This document shows, one piece after another, positions 42,699 to 56,040 of a stretch of 64,000 nucleotides of DNA. Below the pieces are notes generated by a model. It saw nothing but the letters and a program-made list of their open reading frames with translations, ran no database searches and was not told where the DNA came from. This DNA comes from Silene latifolia. Lineage: Eukaryota; Streptophyta; Magnoliopsida; Caryophyllales; Caryophyllaceae. Location: the NCBI RefSeq assembly GCF_048544455.1, contig NC_133526.1:6774001-6838000 (forward strand). Reading direction: 5' to 3'. Position 1 is the stretch's first letter. Each line of letters opens with the position of its first letter. The translations under genes and the position numbers were made by a program.

Positions 42699-45600
42699 CT
42701 ACAAGTCAGTATTCCTCGAAAAGGAAGGCAACGGCATGCCTTCTTGAGGTTGAAGGATTACAAGGATGCCAAACATCCCAAGCATAGGGAGTACTACAAG
42801 CCACTTTAGTAGCTTGTAGTAATACATGTGGAATGTCAATGAGAATTCATCGGAGAAATAGAGACCATTAGTGTCCAACATTTCGATCAACACTGTGCCA
42901 GTGGTCCTCACCGCAACTGTTGGGAGCTTCACACGATACTTACCTGGTTTATCGTAGATCTGAGTTTGTTTGATACTTCGCTCGCCTTGATAATTACCGG
43001 GAACCAACAAGGTTATCTGCATAAAAGAGAGAAAAATGTGAAACTTGCTGAAATAATGCACCACCAACTACGCATGTTCCTTAGATCTTCCTAATTCCTT
43101 TTTTAAATACTCCGTATTTATTCGACATCTTCCAGCATTCATATTGGCTCATTTGGAAGCAATATCTCTGTTTTGTTAACACAAGGATACGGTTGTGTAC
43201 ATCCGACCACCAATGCCACTTTTGGGATCCCTAAGGCCTTTGGAAATTTTGTTGATATCTTTCAATCGTCTTGCTGGGAAACTACTTCATCATCCACCAG
43301 CAGAGAGGGATAAGGAGCAGTAGAAGTAAAAGGGATATTGTTGATTTGTTGTAGCCAAATAACGTTTTCAGTTGTGTTTTCTTACATCTTGCGCCTCTTT
43401 TTTTGTAGGATACCAAAGTAAAGGATGGAATATAATAATTATGAAAGAAATGAAAAGAACAAAATACCGTGACATTGTACGGCGCTTGTGTTCCTGAAGG
43501 ACGTCTATATGAATCTACTATCTCGAATTCAACCCAAAAGTTTTTCCCTTCTTCATCACGGAAGTTCCGATGAGAAGGCAAGACATAAATTCCCTGCCGG
43601 TTTAACCGGCTGGCAACATTGTTTCTTCCTTGATTGGTTGATCCCCATGCCTGTATATACAGTAATTCAGAGGGACAATATACAAGAGACCAAGATGAAC
43701 AAACAATAACGAAAACCATAAATATTGACATAAAGTACACACACCTTGAGTGGATGATGAGGAGATGGAGTTGAAAAGCAAAACACATTTCCATTCATAG
43801 TCGTTACAATAAGATCAAGATCATCACCACCGTCGACATTGTCTGCTAACGCCATACTGTATCTGTTACCAGAACATTTGACAAATAAGAATCTGGATAT
43901 TTGTGAGAAACTATTCAACCTGAACGAACAGAAGCAGCAAGTCTTACGATGTTTCTCCAATATCCACAACATCAGCACAAGATGTCGGTCCATCTATAAG
44001 ATACAAATAACCATCAAAAGATGTTGTGACAATGGTTAGTCCCTTCTTTTTCTCCCCCCTTTTGTTCAAATCAACAAGCAGAACTTGATTCATCACTCTT
44101 CCATGAGTTCTATAAGGGTACGGGCGAACAATTTTGCCATCCCTTCCGCTGAGAACATATATATTTCCAGACAAAGTTGGAACCACAATATCTGTATGGC
44201 CATCCCCATCAACATCACCAACAGTGGGGCCCTTGAAACCAAATGCACCAGAATACAAGCGTGAGATAGTTATCATGGACTAAGTATATTCTGATATTGG
44301 GTGCTACAAAAAAGGCGGTAAACGGGTAAAGCAGCAGCAGGCAACGAAACAGTACACAAATCAAAACGTGTAATCGTTACGTTACAGAACCCCATTTACA
44401 CAATTCCTCTGCAGCTTAAAACCATGCACCAGACAACGCAATTCTCCCCTATCGCTCTATTAAAGAACCACAAACAAGGGTATGTTTAACAAACGATAGA
44501 ACTAATTGCAGTTCCTTTTACCAAGTGTCGGCCAAAGAATTGAATCACAAACAGTTTACAGAAATAACTTGAACAGAACCAGTAAAAAAGCCATATTCAG
44601 CATCCAAGAGAAAACGTTCAGTGACTTAACCCACACAAACTAGGCATACAAAAGCATCTCTTGAGTATCTTGTGACTCGCTAAAGATTGGTCTCTAACAG
44701 GATAACTCCAACAACCCATCAAATGAAGCAGGAAAAATCTTGTAACCTACATACAAATAACCTGAAATGACTGAAGTCAAAATTACATTTTACCTGAGGA
44801 ACACGACTTTTGACGTGTGTTTCCCATATCTCCTTCCCCTGAGCAGTCCAGGCTGCAATATTTCCGTGTACATCAGCAGTCACTAGTTCAATTTTACCAT
44901 CATCATTGATATCTGCTGCCACCACGGCTCCTTGAATTTCAGCCATTTCAAGAGGAAACTTCTCTCTCACCTTACCTGTAGCAGGAGCAAAAAAAAAATA
45001 ACTAATTGCGAAAAAAAGGATATTCAACGTTTAAAACCACCACGATAAACTATGACAATCAATAATTATTATAATAGCGTGAGTGCGGCACGCGCGGGTG
45101 TCTTATTTTTTTATGTAATTTTCAACTGTTGTGAGGGGGCAACTTTTTCAGATTACACGCATATAAACCAACTATAGAGCAGTAAATCACGTTTGCCACT
45201 TAAGATTATATCTCAGTGTCAGTCATAATCAGAGTAGCAACCGTCATGGCCTAAATGCAATTAACGCGGCCTAATCGCGACCTATATACAACCTAACATC
45301 ATGATCGAAGTGATTCATAAACCGTTTTAACATGATAGCATGTTCACTCTAGAAGTGGGCCTTTCCAGCCTTCGGGATGATAAAAACTATTGCCTAAAGG
45401 GTCTGGGCTCTGATGCGCCAAAGCCTACTCGCTTTATTCGCTTACCCACCTTTTTCTAGAGGCCGGGTTACCCACAGGATTGCTGGCAAATTATTTATTT
45501 TCATGAGGGTTTTTTGTCAAAAACTACCTTATATTTAGGGGTATTTGTAAAAAGACTACCTTACATTATTTTTTTTGTTTTTAAGTACCTTTGTTTTCTT

Positions 45601-48600
45601 TATTTTTGTTCAACAACTACCTATGCCAAGAGTATAGCCATATTTGGTCAATTTTCTGGCATTAAACTATCTTATAAGACTCTTTTATTGATTTAATCTT
45701 ATGTAGGCCCGATTTCGGGGAAGTCAAGATGTACTTATACTTTACTTTAGTGAATGTTTGTAATTATTATTGGAGTATATAAACATAAGTTTTGCTTGTC
45801 TGAAGTTAAATTGGAAGTTGGTCGCAGTTGATAATTGTTTTCTGATGTTAACAAAGTCATGTGGGTTACACTAATGTCGTTAAACAGGCCAAATCTCTTC
45901 AGATTTTCAACATAGGTAGTTATTGAACAAAAATAAAGAAAACAAAGGTAGTTGAAAACAAAAAAAATAATATAAGGTAGTCTTTTTACAAATACCCTAA
46001 ATATAAGGTAGTTTTTGACAAAAAACCCTTTTCATGAAGATAAATAAAGATTTACATATCTTAATATCAAGTTAACATTAATTGAAAGCAGATATTTTAA
46101 TTTATCAATACAATTATAATAAATTTTATCACCGAAAAATGTCCCTTAGTTAATATATATATAATATGTCAAAAAGAAAAACTCCTGTGTAAGTTGACAA
46201 CAATTCATGAAGCAAAAACCTTCAAAGTATTTAAAAAACTAATAACAACCCAGCCAATTGGCTTTTCTTGGTGTACAATTTGTGATGTAGGCAGACAAGC
46301 AGACGACTTTTAACATCACAAAAGGACCTCGGGCAAAAACAGGAGGTAGAAGAATAAAATCAGAAATTGCACATCCACTATTTCTGTCAGAGCTCAAAAA
46401 TTTAAATGCCCCACGGCAAAGTGATGAAAACACAACTATGTTAAAACCACGGAAACATTAAAACGCTAAATACTACTTCCTCCATTCAACTCCACTCTAC
46501 CATATTTCCTTTTTCATCCATTCAACCCCACTCTACCTATTTCCTAAAAAGGAACGCCAAATGACCATTTTATCCTCATATCCCATTACTTATTTACAAT
46601 ATTTGCCACTCATACCCCACTACTTCTACATCAAACTCCACCCTTTTCCACTCATACCCCACTTATTTACATCATACCCCATTATTTACTTACAATATTT
46701 TCCACCCAACCCCACCCCTCTTAATATTTGTGCAAAACACAAATAGGTAGAGTAGAGTTGAATGGAGTAGTAGAATATTAAAAAAAACATGACAAATAAA
46801 TATAGGACCTGTAAAGGAAGAAAGAAGGCATTACCATGATGATCAAGGACATAAAACAAGCCGAATGAAGTCCCGACAAGAATGTCTAGATTCCCATCAT
46901 TATCCAAATCAGCCACAGTTGGTGTAGAGTATATGTAAGCACGGTATGTTGCGGAATCTGTGCTCAAATCCAGGGGAGCAGTCCACTTAACTTGCTTTGT
47001 ATCAAGATTGAAGACAACAACCCCACCGGCAACGTATTTTCCAATATCAATATCACCCAACTCTTTTCCATGCTCTGGTTTGTCGTAGTAACTGTCAGCT
47101 TGCAACAAAGCAAAGAGCTCCAACATAAGCAGCCAATCAAAAATTAAGTTTATACAAGAAGAAAAATACCCAGTGCCTCGAAGGCTCCTGCCAATGGCAG
47201 GGTAAATTGGTAAGGTAAGAGAGTTAAAAACTCGATGTACACAATTTTACGTCTGTTTAAAATAAAAATTTAAATAGGAGAGTCAAATTTCTCTTGAACA
47301 AATACTCCAGTAACTCAAATTTAAAATAAAAAGGCAATATACAAATATCAAACATTCCACAGATAACAGATAGTTCCAATTGTTCCTACACTAGAAACTG
47401 AATCCTCAAAACACATTTCTCCATGTAAAAATAGACTACAATGAGTTAATTAACGTTATATATAGTATTTCAAGACTCCCCTCCAATAGTTTGGACTTTG
47501 GAATTGCTCCATTTGCTTTTGTCGCAAAGATATAGGAGAACAAGTGGAGTAGGCAATTGTTCAGTGTAAAAGAAAAATATTGAAGGTTGATTTGGCGGGC
47601 TGTAGGATAAATCTGCTACTTTAATTCAAATTTTAAGGATAGACCTTAAATGAGGACTCCTAGATCCAGAAAATAGTGAAGCGGGATAATGTGGCAATAG
47701 AAGGAGCTGCCTGAAAGTTGGGTAGGATGACCCTTACGGAAGGAGTACTTACAATTGTGTATTCCCTAAGTCACATAAATGTTTCACTCACTATGGCTAA
47801 AATTAACGAAAATGACTCCGAAAAAGAACTTACTCGCGATCAAAGAAATAAGACACAGCAACCACCATCTCTGATACCCCATCATTATCGATGTCAGCAA
47901 TGACCTGATAAAGATGAAAAAGTAACACTTTCATCTCTAGTATCTCACCAAAAATATGCAGTTAATTCTGTCTGCACAACAAATGCACTTACAGGAGTCC
48001 CCAAAATATGAGCATCAATATCAACGTAGTCTTCCACTTTCTCATGTTCAGATTCAATCCAATCTTCATCTCCCCACATGTTCTCGTCCACATAATCATC
48101 ATAGTCGTAGCTATATTCATCTGCCAGTTCTTCACTATCACGAAATAACTCGAAAGAAGAGTCTGCTTCTGCTTCAAGAGCATCATTATTCTCCACAGTT
48201 GCAGTATGAGTACTTCCATTACCATCTACTCCTTTTGCGCCAGTATCTTCCAGTAGCCGTCTTCCGGGTTTTGTTCCGTTCTCGGCAGTTGTGACACTAT
48301 CTAACCCAGTAGTTACAGAAGCATTACTTTTTTCATCCCCCAAATTAACAGTGCCCTCTGACCTAGTACTTGTAGAATTATTAGCTGTTACATTTGCAGT
48401 TGCTTCTACTTGGCTATCATTCATTTTTCCCTCATTCAATGAAGTTGATATATTCTCAACATGCAGACTTGATCCAGAATCTACAGATAAATTCACACTC
48501 TTAGGCATTTGCAGATTGGCTTCTCCCTGACTATCATTTTTACTCTGTGTGTCAGAAACAGATGAGTTTGCCGTCATGGGCTGCTCTTGATGTGACTGAT

Positions 48601-51600
48601 TCACAGGTAAATTTGACCCCATATTGGCATCTTTTAGATCTGCGACAGCACCAATGGGAGTGTTGGGAGTTGCTCAGTGTCAGAAGTTGATTAAATAAGC
48701 AAGAGTATCAACAATGCTTGATTTAGACAACTCATGTTTAGCTTCACCGCAATTAGATCCACAGATACATCCATCAAATATCATGGCAGAGGGAATAAAT
48801 ACAAATAAAAAATCTTCTATCATGTCAAACCTTTATCTTCATTTGACCTATTTGTATGCAACACTTCTCTGTGCATACTTGAATATCATGAAGTATTGAC
48901 GTTGATTGAGTCAACTACATGTCCTATGTCGTGATGTTATGTCGAATAGTAGTAAGCAACTTTTGAACGAAAAAAAATAAAAGAGCGCAATAATAAAGAG
49001 TGATCAGCAAAAACATTTGTAACTCAGACGCAAGGACCTCCAAATAAGAACAGGATTTGCTGTATAACTTGTCCACCATGGCACCATGAATCACGATATA
49101 TAAATAAAACAATGCAATATCAGCATTATACTACTAAGGTAAGGTCAGAATAGCTCACGAGACACCAAGTCCGTTTCAGCAGCTTCCCGCACGAGCTCCT
49201 CATCATGAACATCAGGATGAGAGCGATCAACCGGATCTGGTTTTAATCCAACATGCCAATTTTTAAGAACTCTCCTTCGAGGTACAACCAGTTTATCTTG
49301 CATCATATAGCCTGAAGCTCTGAGATACGGGGAAAAATTATTCAAAGAAATATCCATCAATTACACAATATACAATGCCATATGCTCATACTGTGATGCT
49401 CGGACTCGGATACGAGGATCCGACACGGACACGGATCCGAGGGTCCGATCCTTGAAATCTCAAAAACATGGACTCGGATACGAGGATCCTAATTTGAATT
49501 TGGACTCGGCTAATGTTTTTTTTTTTTGAAAATAAATTGATTATTAGTTAAAAAAGTCAAAGAAAAGAAAGGAAAAGTAGTTTTTTCATGTTCAACATGA
49601 ATGAAGACTTTATTAGAGCATTAAAATTCATGTCAAGATCACTCTTGATATAGGGCTGCTGTACAAAACAGAGGTTAAAAACAACACTCTCACACCGATT
49701 TCTCATAAAAGGATCCGTCAAGGATCCATGTCCGGATCCTGTCCACCGGATCCTCAGGGTCAGGTGAAGAGTCCGAGCATCACAGTGCTCATATAGTCAT
49801 AATCTGAAGATACTCAACACATTAGAGATGGCAACTGACCTAAAAAAGAGAACTTCACCATTATATGTAGCCAAGGCTATCTCTCTAACGCCGTCTTTGT
49901 CAATATCAAATAGAAGAGGGCTAGAATGAACATTTGATTGGTGATAAGCAGGCCACCCTGGCAAATTCAAAAATCAAGAAGGATGATTGCATTAAAAATC
50001 AAGGAATCGTAATGAAGAAACCATATGTACTTCTACCAAGTCAAACTGCCACCGAAGTTTCTATTCAACCAAAAGCTAGGGGTCTCAAAAGAAAACCAGA
50101 GTATAGTAAAACCAGTTTAAAAGCCACAACACTAGGCAAAAATATCTTTCAGCACCTACAAAAACTGCAGAAGAATAGTAGTTGCCAACTGCACACAAAA
50201 AAGAGAGCAAAATGAGCAAAAATAACCTGGCATTTTATCTCCATCTGACCCTTCTAGTACTTCCAGGTAATGAACAAACGAAGGAACAACAACTTCTAGT
50301 TTCCCATCACTGTACACAACATCAGTGACAATATTAATATCCAATTATAAGAAGACTCACACTACATGATTATCTCAATAAGAGAAGAACATAATAGCGT
50401 ACACCTCATCCATGTACAAAAATGTAGAGTCGACAACAGTTTTGGTTACAAAATTGCGGTATGAGGTGTCATGGATGAAACGTCAAGGGTGAAAATTCAG
50501 CTATAATTTCAAAATTGTTTACCAAAAGTGCTAACAACATTATGTAGATATTCAACGTTATTCGTCTATGTTGTCACTTTTATGTCTTTTTTACACACAC
50601 CCACCGCATTTTGGTGGTATGTATTTTGAGTCTTTGAGCGATATTTTTACTCGAAAATTAATGGATAACAAAGATTTAATCATAAAGTAAGGAATGGAGT
50701 CATATATATCAGTAAGGAATGGAGTCATATATATCAGTAAGGAATGGGGTCATATTATAAAGAATTGGTTGGCACAGATTGTTATGTAAAAGGTAATACT
50801 GTGAAGGCAGCTGCAAATTCCAGAACATAACAGCCAAGTTTTTATACCATGATCTAAAAAATATGGATTGCCTACAGTTTTGAGCCCGTGATACCTCAGA
50901 TTGAAAAGAAGTTTATTTATGGCAAAGAGATTTGCACCGGTGAAATAGCATCATTTCAAAAGATAAACGTGGCAAAGAGGCGTATGCTAATGGAGTCAGA
51001 TACTTCCAATGCCGTCTGATACTTGAAATCGAGTCTGAGTTACACAAGGTATGACCTACTAATGTCGTACTCAATTCAACACCAAAGAAGAGTTGGACCA
51101 AGTTCACAGCAAATAAAAACTGATTCTAGTAGCATATACGGTTACAACAAAGCACTTCCTGGACGATAAAAATCAAAGTACTCTCGTACCAGTCACTTGT
51201 TTACTTCGATTAAAATACTCGTCACAAAGAATAGAAAAGCTAAACAATTGACAGGGACGGAGGGAGTAACAACTAAAAAGAGCAGGAAGCAACACAGAAA
51301 CCGGTAAAATGCCGCAATGCAATTGAAATCACAACGAAATCATCAACAACTAACCTGTTAATATCCGCAATCAAAGGTGATGCATAAATACTAGAGCTGA
51401 CTTCAGTTTGCCATCGCAGCTCCAAATTCTGAGGACATTGCGTATTCAACAAATCATTCTCATCCCTAAAACATCAAATTCGCCCAATTTTAATCAAACA
51501 AATCAAAACTAATATCAATTAAAACACACAAATTGCACAAAACTTACAAATTAGGGTATGCAGCTTCATCATCCGTAGCAGTTCGATTTCGAAACTTGTT

Positions 51601-51699
51601 AGTACTCGAATCCTGCTGCGTAACGACATCGCTTCGATTGATAATCAAGAAAATGAGAGCGAAGATCAATAAGTTCTTCTTAATCGCCGAAAATGTCAT
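42699..51699 (-). CDS. DEX1: DEX1 (defective in exine formation 1), FG-GAP/integrin-alpha-like membrane protein
   Basis: Thirteen exons on the minus strand: 51548-51699, 51355-51465, 50227-50309, 49840-49957, 49159-49319, 47993-48639, 47834-47904, 46835-47091, 44794-44975, 43948-44231, 43745-43862, 43468-43650 and 42699-43016. All phases agree, giving 894 residues against 896 in Arabidopsis DEX1 (At3g09090). It has an N-terminal signal peptide ([17 protein letters not shown]). Repeated Ca2+-binding-like FG-GAP blades follow ([66 protein letters not shown]). Exon 6 encodes a long Asn/Ser-rich then acidic [13 protein letters not shown] segment. A single C-terminal span ([20 protein letters not shown]) precedes a short tail ending FSRNTDL. 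DEX1 is needed for primexine and pollen-wall patterning. Several introns (2, 4, 8) host MITEs. Confidence 0.95.
45507..46028. mobile_element. Mutator-type MITE in DEX1 intron 8
   Basis: Perfect 9-bp target duplication TTTTCATGA at 45498-45506 and 46029-46037. The terminal inverted repeats start GGGTTTTTTGTCAAAAACTA and stay nearly identical for about 120 bp per side, leaving a core of about 280 bp with no ORF. The long arms and 9-bp duplication are Mutator hallmarks. The near-identity of the arms suggests a young insertion. Confidence 0.9.
46473..46770. mobile_element. Stowaway-like MITE in DEX1 intron 8
   Basis: The ends CTACTTCCTCCATTCAACTC and (inverse) GAGTTGAATGGAGTAG are flanked by TA. 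The interior is a run of CCACTCATACCCCA-type words. It lies about 65 bp from the acceptor side of exon 8's donor. Confidence 0.75.
47167..47240 (-). mobile_element. Au-SINE fragment in DEX1 intron 7
   Basis: CCAGTGCCTCGAAGGCTCC and the following CAATGGCAGGGTAA match the 3' end of the SINE at 25271-25495, in the same minus orientation, but only about 75 bp remain. Confidence 0.55.
49391..49785. mobile_element. hAT-type MITE in DEX1 intron 4
   Basis: Perfect 17-bp TIRs CTGTGATGCTCGGACTC/GAGTCCGAGCATCACAG, with a perfect 8-bp duplication TGCTCATA (49383-49390 and 49786-49793). Ends are rich in GGATCCG words. 395 bp, no ORF. Confidence 0.9.
50687..50755. repeat. Three-copy 26-bp tandem repeat in DEX1 intron 2
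   Basis: AGTAAGGAATGGAGTCATA is repeated three times at about 26-bp spacing (the third copy has GGGGTC for GGAGTC). It is likely length-variable. Confidence 0.85.
51181..51266. mobile_element. Short Stowaway-like MITE in DEX1 intron 2
   Basis: CTCTCGTACCAGTCACTTGTTTA at the left and TAAACAATTGACAGGGACGGAGGGAG at the right form an imperfect inverse pair flanked by TA; 86 bp, an internally deleted member. Confidence 0.65.
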
Positions 51700-52438
51700 G
51701 TCATGTGATTTGATTTGATTTTGCGCAAATTGAGCTCCGAGATTTGCAGATTGAGGATGAAATTGCGAAGTGTGCGATTAAATTAATGAATGTGTATCTG
51801 CATTTGATTTGAATTGAGGGATGAAATTGGGGATTTTTTAAACCCTAATTCTTTGAAGGAAAAAGGGTTCTAAGTTTTAACGACGAAGGATCTAGGTTTG
51901 ACTCCCGTGATTCAACTCGGAGAATTGTGTCAAAGTGTCAACTTTGTTTTAGCTGTTGTAGTAACTATAACTAGTAACTGCAGAGAAAACTCCAACACGT
52001 TTCCGTCTGTTACCCGTACAAAATATATGAAGTAAAAATCCGTTTTACGATATAGACGGTTCATTGATTCGTTACCCATTATTCGGATCGTGCTTTTTCA
52101 AATACAAATTCTACTCTTTTCACAATATATAAAAGAATTGTTATACAGTATATAAAAGTCTTACACAAAAATTACTGGCTAGTTTTAGATTATGAATCGC
52201 AATTTTTTACAAAAGTATTCTTAGAAGAAAACATAATTACTCGTAGAAAGTAGAATCATAATTTGTATATTTATGCCTATGTGGCTATGTCGTAAAATGA
52301 TACGTATATAGTTGCCTATGTCGTAACTCGTAAAATGGTACGTATATAGTTGTTAGTTACATACTTAGAATATTTATGAATTAAATGGTATTATACGGCC
52401 AAAGAAACCGTCTATTACATTTATCACAGACAAACTAG
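51700..52438. other. DEX1 upstream region
   Basis: It holds the 5' UTR and promoter of DEX1 (minus strand), then AT-rich DNA with a TATAGTTG direct repeat near 52305-52355. No other gene seen. Confidence 0.5.
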
Positions 52439-52598
52439 TTCTATTACCCGTGAAATTCACGGGTTTAGCTGTATTGTCACGTTGATAGTGTGTTATACAA
52501 TCCCAGATTTGCGGTCGCATTGAGTCCTGTTGACAAAAAAGATTCGTAAGAATTTTCCGTAGCCCGGTCGAAGCCGGGCACCAATACTTTTAATCTAA
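52439..52598 (+). mobile_element. Possible short Helitron-like element
   Basis: It starts TCTATTACCCGTGAAATTCACGGG, a terminus style seen in plant Helitrons. It ends with a GCCCGG/CCGGGC hairpin (about 52562-52580), a short AT-rich gap and CTAA before T. The left-flanking A expected for Helitron insertion is missing, so the assignment is tentative. Confidence 0.35.
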
Positions 52599-52796
52599 TA
52601 CGGAGTACTTCGTATAAGTGAAGTACAAAGGATAAATAATGTAACAAAATTACGAATATTCTAAAACGGGCTAACGGGCTAATGTAGGTTTGATTTTTAA
52701 AATCCCCTATTTTTTTACTAAAAGAATAGGTGGATCTCCAAATTTTCCCGCCTAAAATTTCAGCATCTAGAATTGGACTTATTATTATAATGTACT

Positions 52797-55700
52797 AGTT
52801 TGAATGCCCGTGCGTTGCAACGGGGTAATTAACTTATTTATAATGCAAAAAAAAACTTTATATGGGTTTAATATTTACATTCTATGTCTTATGACTTGTT
52901 TACATATTATTAAAATATCTCTTTTTAAAAAAATAAAAGATTAATATATACGTGGTTAACTCTTATTTATAATCATATAATCACCCCACCTTATACTAAT
53001 CTTTCGATGTGGGACAATTCTGCTATTTATAAATAATATATTTATAAAACTTGGATTTTTTTCTGATGTGGGACAATTCTACTATTTATACGTAATATAT
53101 ATTTATCAAACCTGCATTGTTTTTCAATGTGGGACAAATAACATATTCAGAATTACACCATCTTTTTTGCACTTAGTTCGACATCCAACCAGATCTCGAA
53201 TACCGAATACAGACAATTGCTACTCATTATATCTAATAGTTATATTTAAATTTAATAATATGATCAAGTACTCTCCATTAATATTTGTACGTTGTTTTTC
53301 TTCAAAAAAAAAATTAACATAATTGAGATATGGAAATTTCCCGTGATACCCCTTAATTTTGTCAGATTTTTCATGTTACCCCTACTTTTAAGAATCTGCC
53401 TATGGTACTCTTGAGGTCCATTTTTTTGCCCATGGTACCCCCTAATGTAAAGGCTGTTAAATGGACGTTATGTTTGATGTCGTGGAAATAAAATAACAAT
53501 TAAAAAATAATACCCATTTATTATTTTATTGGTACGGATATCTCTCTCTTTTAAATGAAAATTTAATTAACTATATCATTATAATATTGAAAATTTCTCA
53601 TGGTAACCTTGAATTTCGATAGATTACACATGCTACCATGGACGTTTATTTTCTATTTTTTTATCATAATTAAAATATGTGCAAATGATAGGAACCTATA
53701 CTCTAATTATAGAAATTTTTTTAACACAATTCTAATTATATTATTTAAAAGTAGTATATTTACCACACCTACATTATTTTTCAATATGGGACATATAAAA
53801 TCTATAGGTAGAAAATATAATGATATAATCTTTTAAGAGCTTTCTAAGACAATACTTAAGAGACTCAAAAGATTTTGGGTTGATGCCTAAGTTCCAAGGA
53901 TGCCTACTATTTATAATCATAGAATCACCCACCTTATGCTATATTTCGATGTGAGAAAATTCTATTTTTTATATGTAGTATATTTATCACACCTATATTA
54001 TTTTTCAATGTGAGACATATAACATACTATGAAATACACCATCTTTAATATGTGCAAATTATATGAAATCTATATATACTCTAATGATAGCATTTCTTAC
54101 CATGAATCTAATAATATTATTTTCATAATTTTTTTACTGACATTATTTTGCCAAATGAAATGTAAAAGTTTTTATATAAAAATTAGAAACATCACTTGAA
54201 TATAAAATAAGAAATACAGAGTATATATTATAATAACTAAAAGATTTTCCAAAGATTAGCTTAGGTTAGAAATCATTATTGTAGAGACAGTAATACAAAC
54301 TCTTTTAAGAGCTCTCTCTGACAATACTTAAGAGAATCAAAAGATTTTGGGTTATGACTTCTATTTATAATCATAAGATCACCCTGCCTTATGGTAATCT
54401 TCCGATGTGGGTCAATTCTAATATTTATACATAGTATATTCACCACACTTACATTACTTTTCAATGTAGGACAAATAACATAATAAGTACACCATTTTTT
54501 ATGCACCTACTTTGACATCAACCCGATTTAATAATGAGAAAATACAATACAATACAATCTACACTCTAATGATAACATTTTTTTATAACAATCTAATTAT
54601 ATAATTTTCATAGATACTTATTTGTCAAATGAAATATAAAGTTTTTATATCAAAATTATAAACATCACTTTTATATAATATAGAAAATGTATATATATGG
54701 GACAGTTCTATTATTTATACATAATATATTCACCACACCTACATTATTTTTCAATGTGGGAAATATAACATACTAAAAAGTACATATCTTTTATATTTAT
54801 ATAATGGACTTATGGGGTGAGAGGGGACGAACAGATGCCAGCCTATTGTATTTTGTATACTTTGCTTGCCCTAGAATTTTTGTATCTTTAGGTTATTGTA
54901 TTGCCTCTCCTATATACGTACATTATGGTTAATTAATGAAATACACACCAATTACACAACTTCTACATATTTAACTAACTCGTGGTCTCGTGGACGGGTT
55001 ATCTAGCTCACTTCTACACAACTTCTACATATTGTATTACTCGTAATATTTTGTAATAGTTTAATGATGAACAATTGTATGTGTAATTCTAAATAATTAG
55101 TATTGCTCCTTATTGTTATAGTGTAATGAGAACATGATTGAATGAAATGTTCTTCTATTTTACCTTAAAATTTTGGGTTAATACTTAAGTTTCAAGGATG
55201 CCTCCTATTTATATTTATAGAATCACCTTACCGTATGCTATTATTTGAATGTGAGATGCATAATTTAATTATTTAGACGTATTATGTTCATCATGCCTAC
55301 ATTATTTTTCAATGTGAAAGATATAACATACCAAGAAATACATGTCTCTTCTTAAACAAACCACTATTGTATACATATTATTTTTCTTTAAAGGTAAAAC
55401 CACTTAATCTCGATCATTAGATAGAAATCTCTACATCGTACATATAACGACTTATTAACGCTCTATTACTGCATTCAGAAGACAACTATTAGTAAATTTT
55501 TAATCTTAAGAGCTCTTTAAAACAATATTTATGAGACTCAAAAAATTTTGGGTGAATACATAAGTTCCAAATATGCCTCCTATTTATAATCATAGGATCA
55601 CATCAACTTATACTAATTTTTCGATGTGGGACAATTCTACTATTTATATGTAGTATATTCACCACACCTACTTACTTTCCAATGTGACAAAACGTACTAA

Positions 55701-56040
55701 AAAGTACACAATTTTACGTATTAAGAAGTACACAATCTTTAATATGTGCAAATAATATGAAATCTATACTCTAATGATAACATTTTTTACCACAAAGCTA
55801 ATTATATTATTTTCATAATTTTTTTAACGATATTTTTTTGCCAAATAAAATGTAAAAGTTTGATATAAAAATTGGGAATATCACTTGAATATAATTTAGG
55901 AAATATACATATTATAATAATTAAAAGATTTTCCACTTTATTTTTACATCAAAAATTATACTTTCCTAAATTAATTTTTGATGATGTGGACGCTCTAATA
56001 TCGCTCGAAAAAACTCTCTTTTATATATATATATATATAG
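52797..56040. repeat. AT-rich degenerate repeat array
   Basis: A unit of about 420 bp recurs at least five times in the same orientation, starting near 52950, 53835, 54305, 55165 and 55506. Shared words include AGACTCAAAAGATTTTGGGT, ATCACCC(A/C)CCTTATGCTA, TTTCGATGTGGGACAATTCT and CACACCTACATTATTTTTCA. It opens with GAATGCCCGTGCGTTGCAACGG, a terminal style of repeats seen in many plants, and closes at a TA microsatellite (56016-56038). No gene. Family not assigned. Confidence 0.65.
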
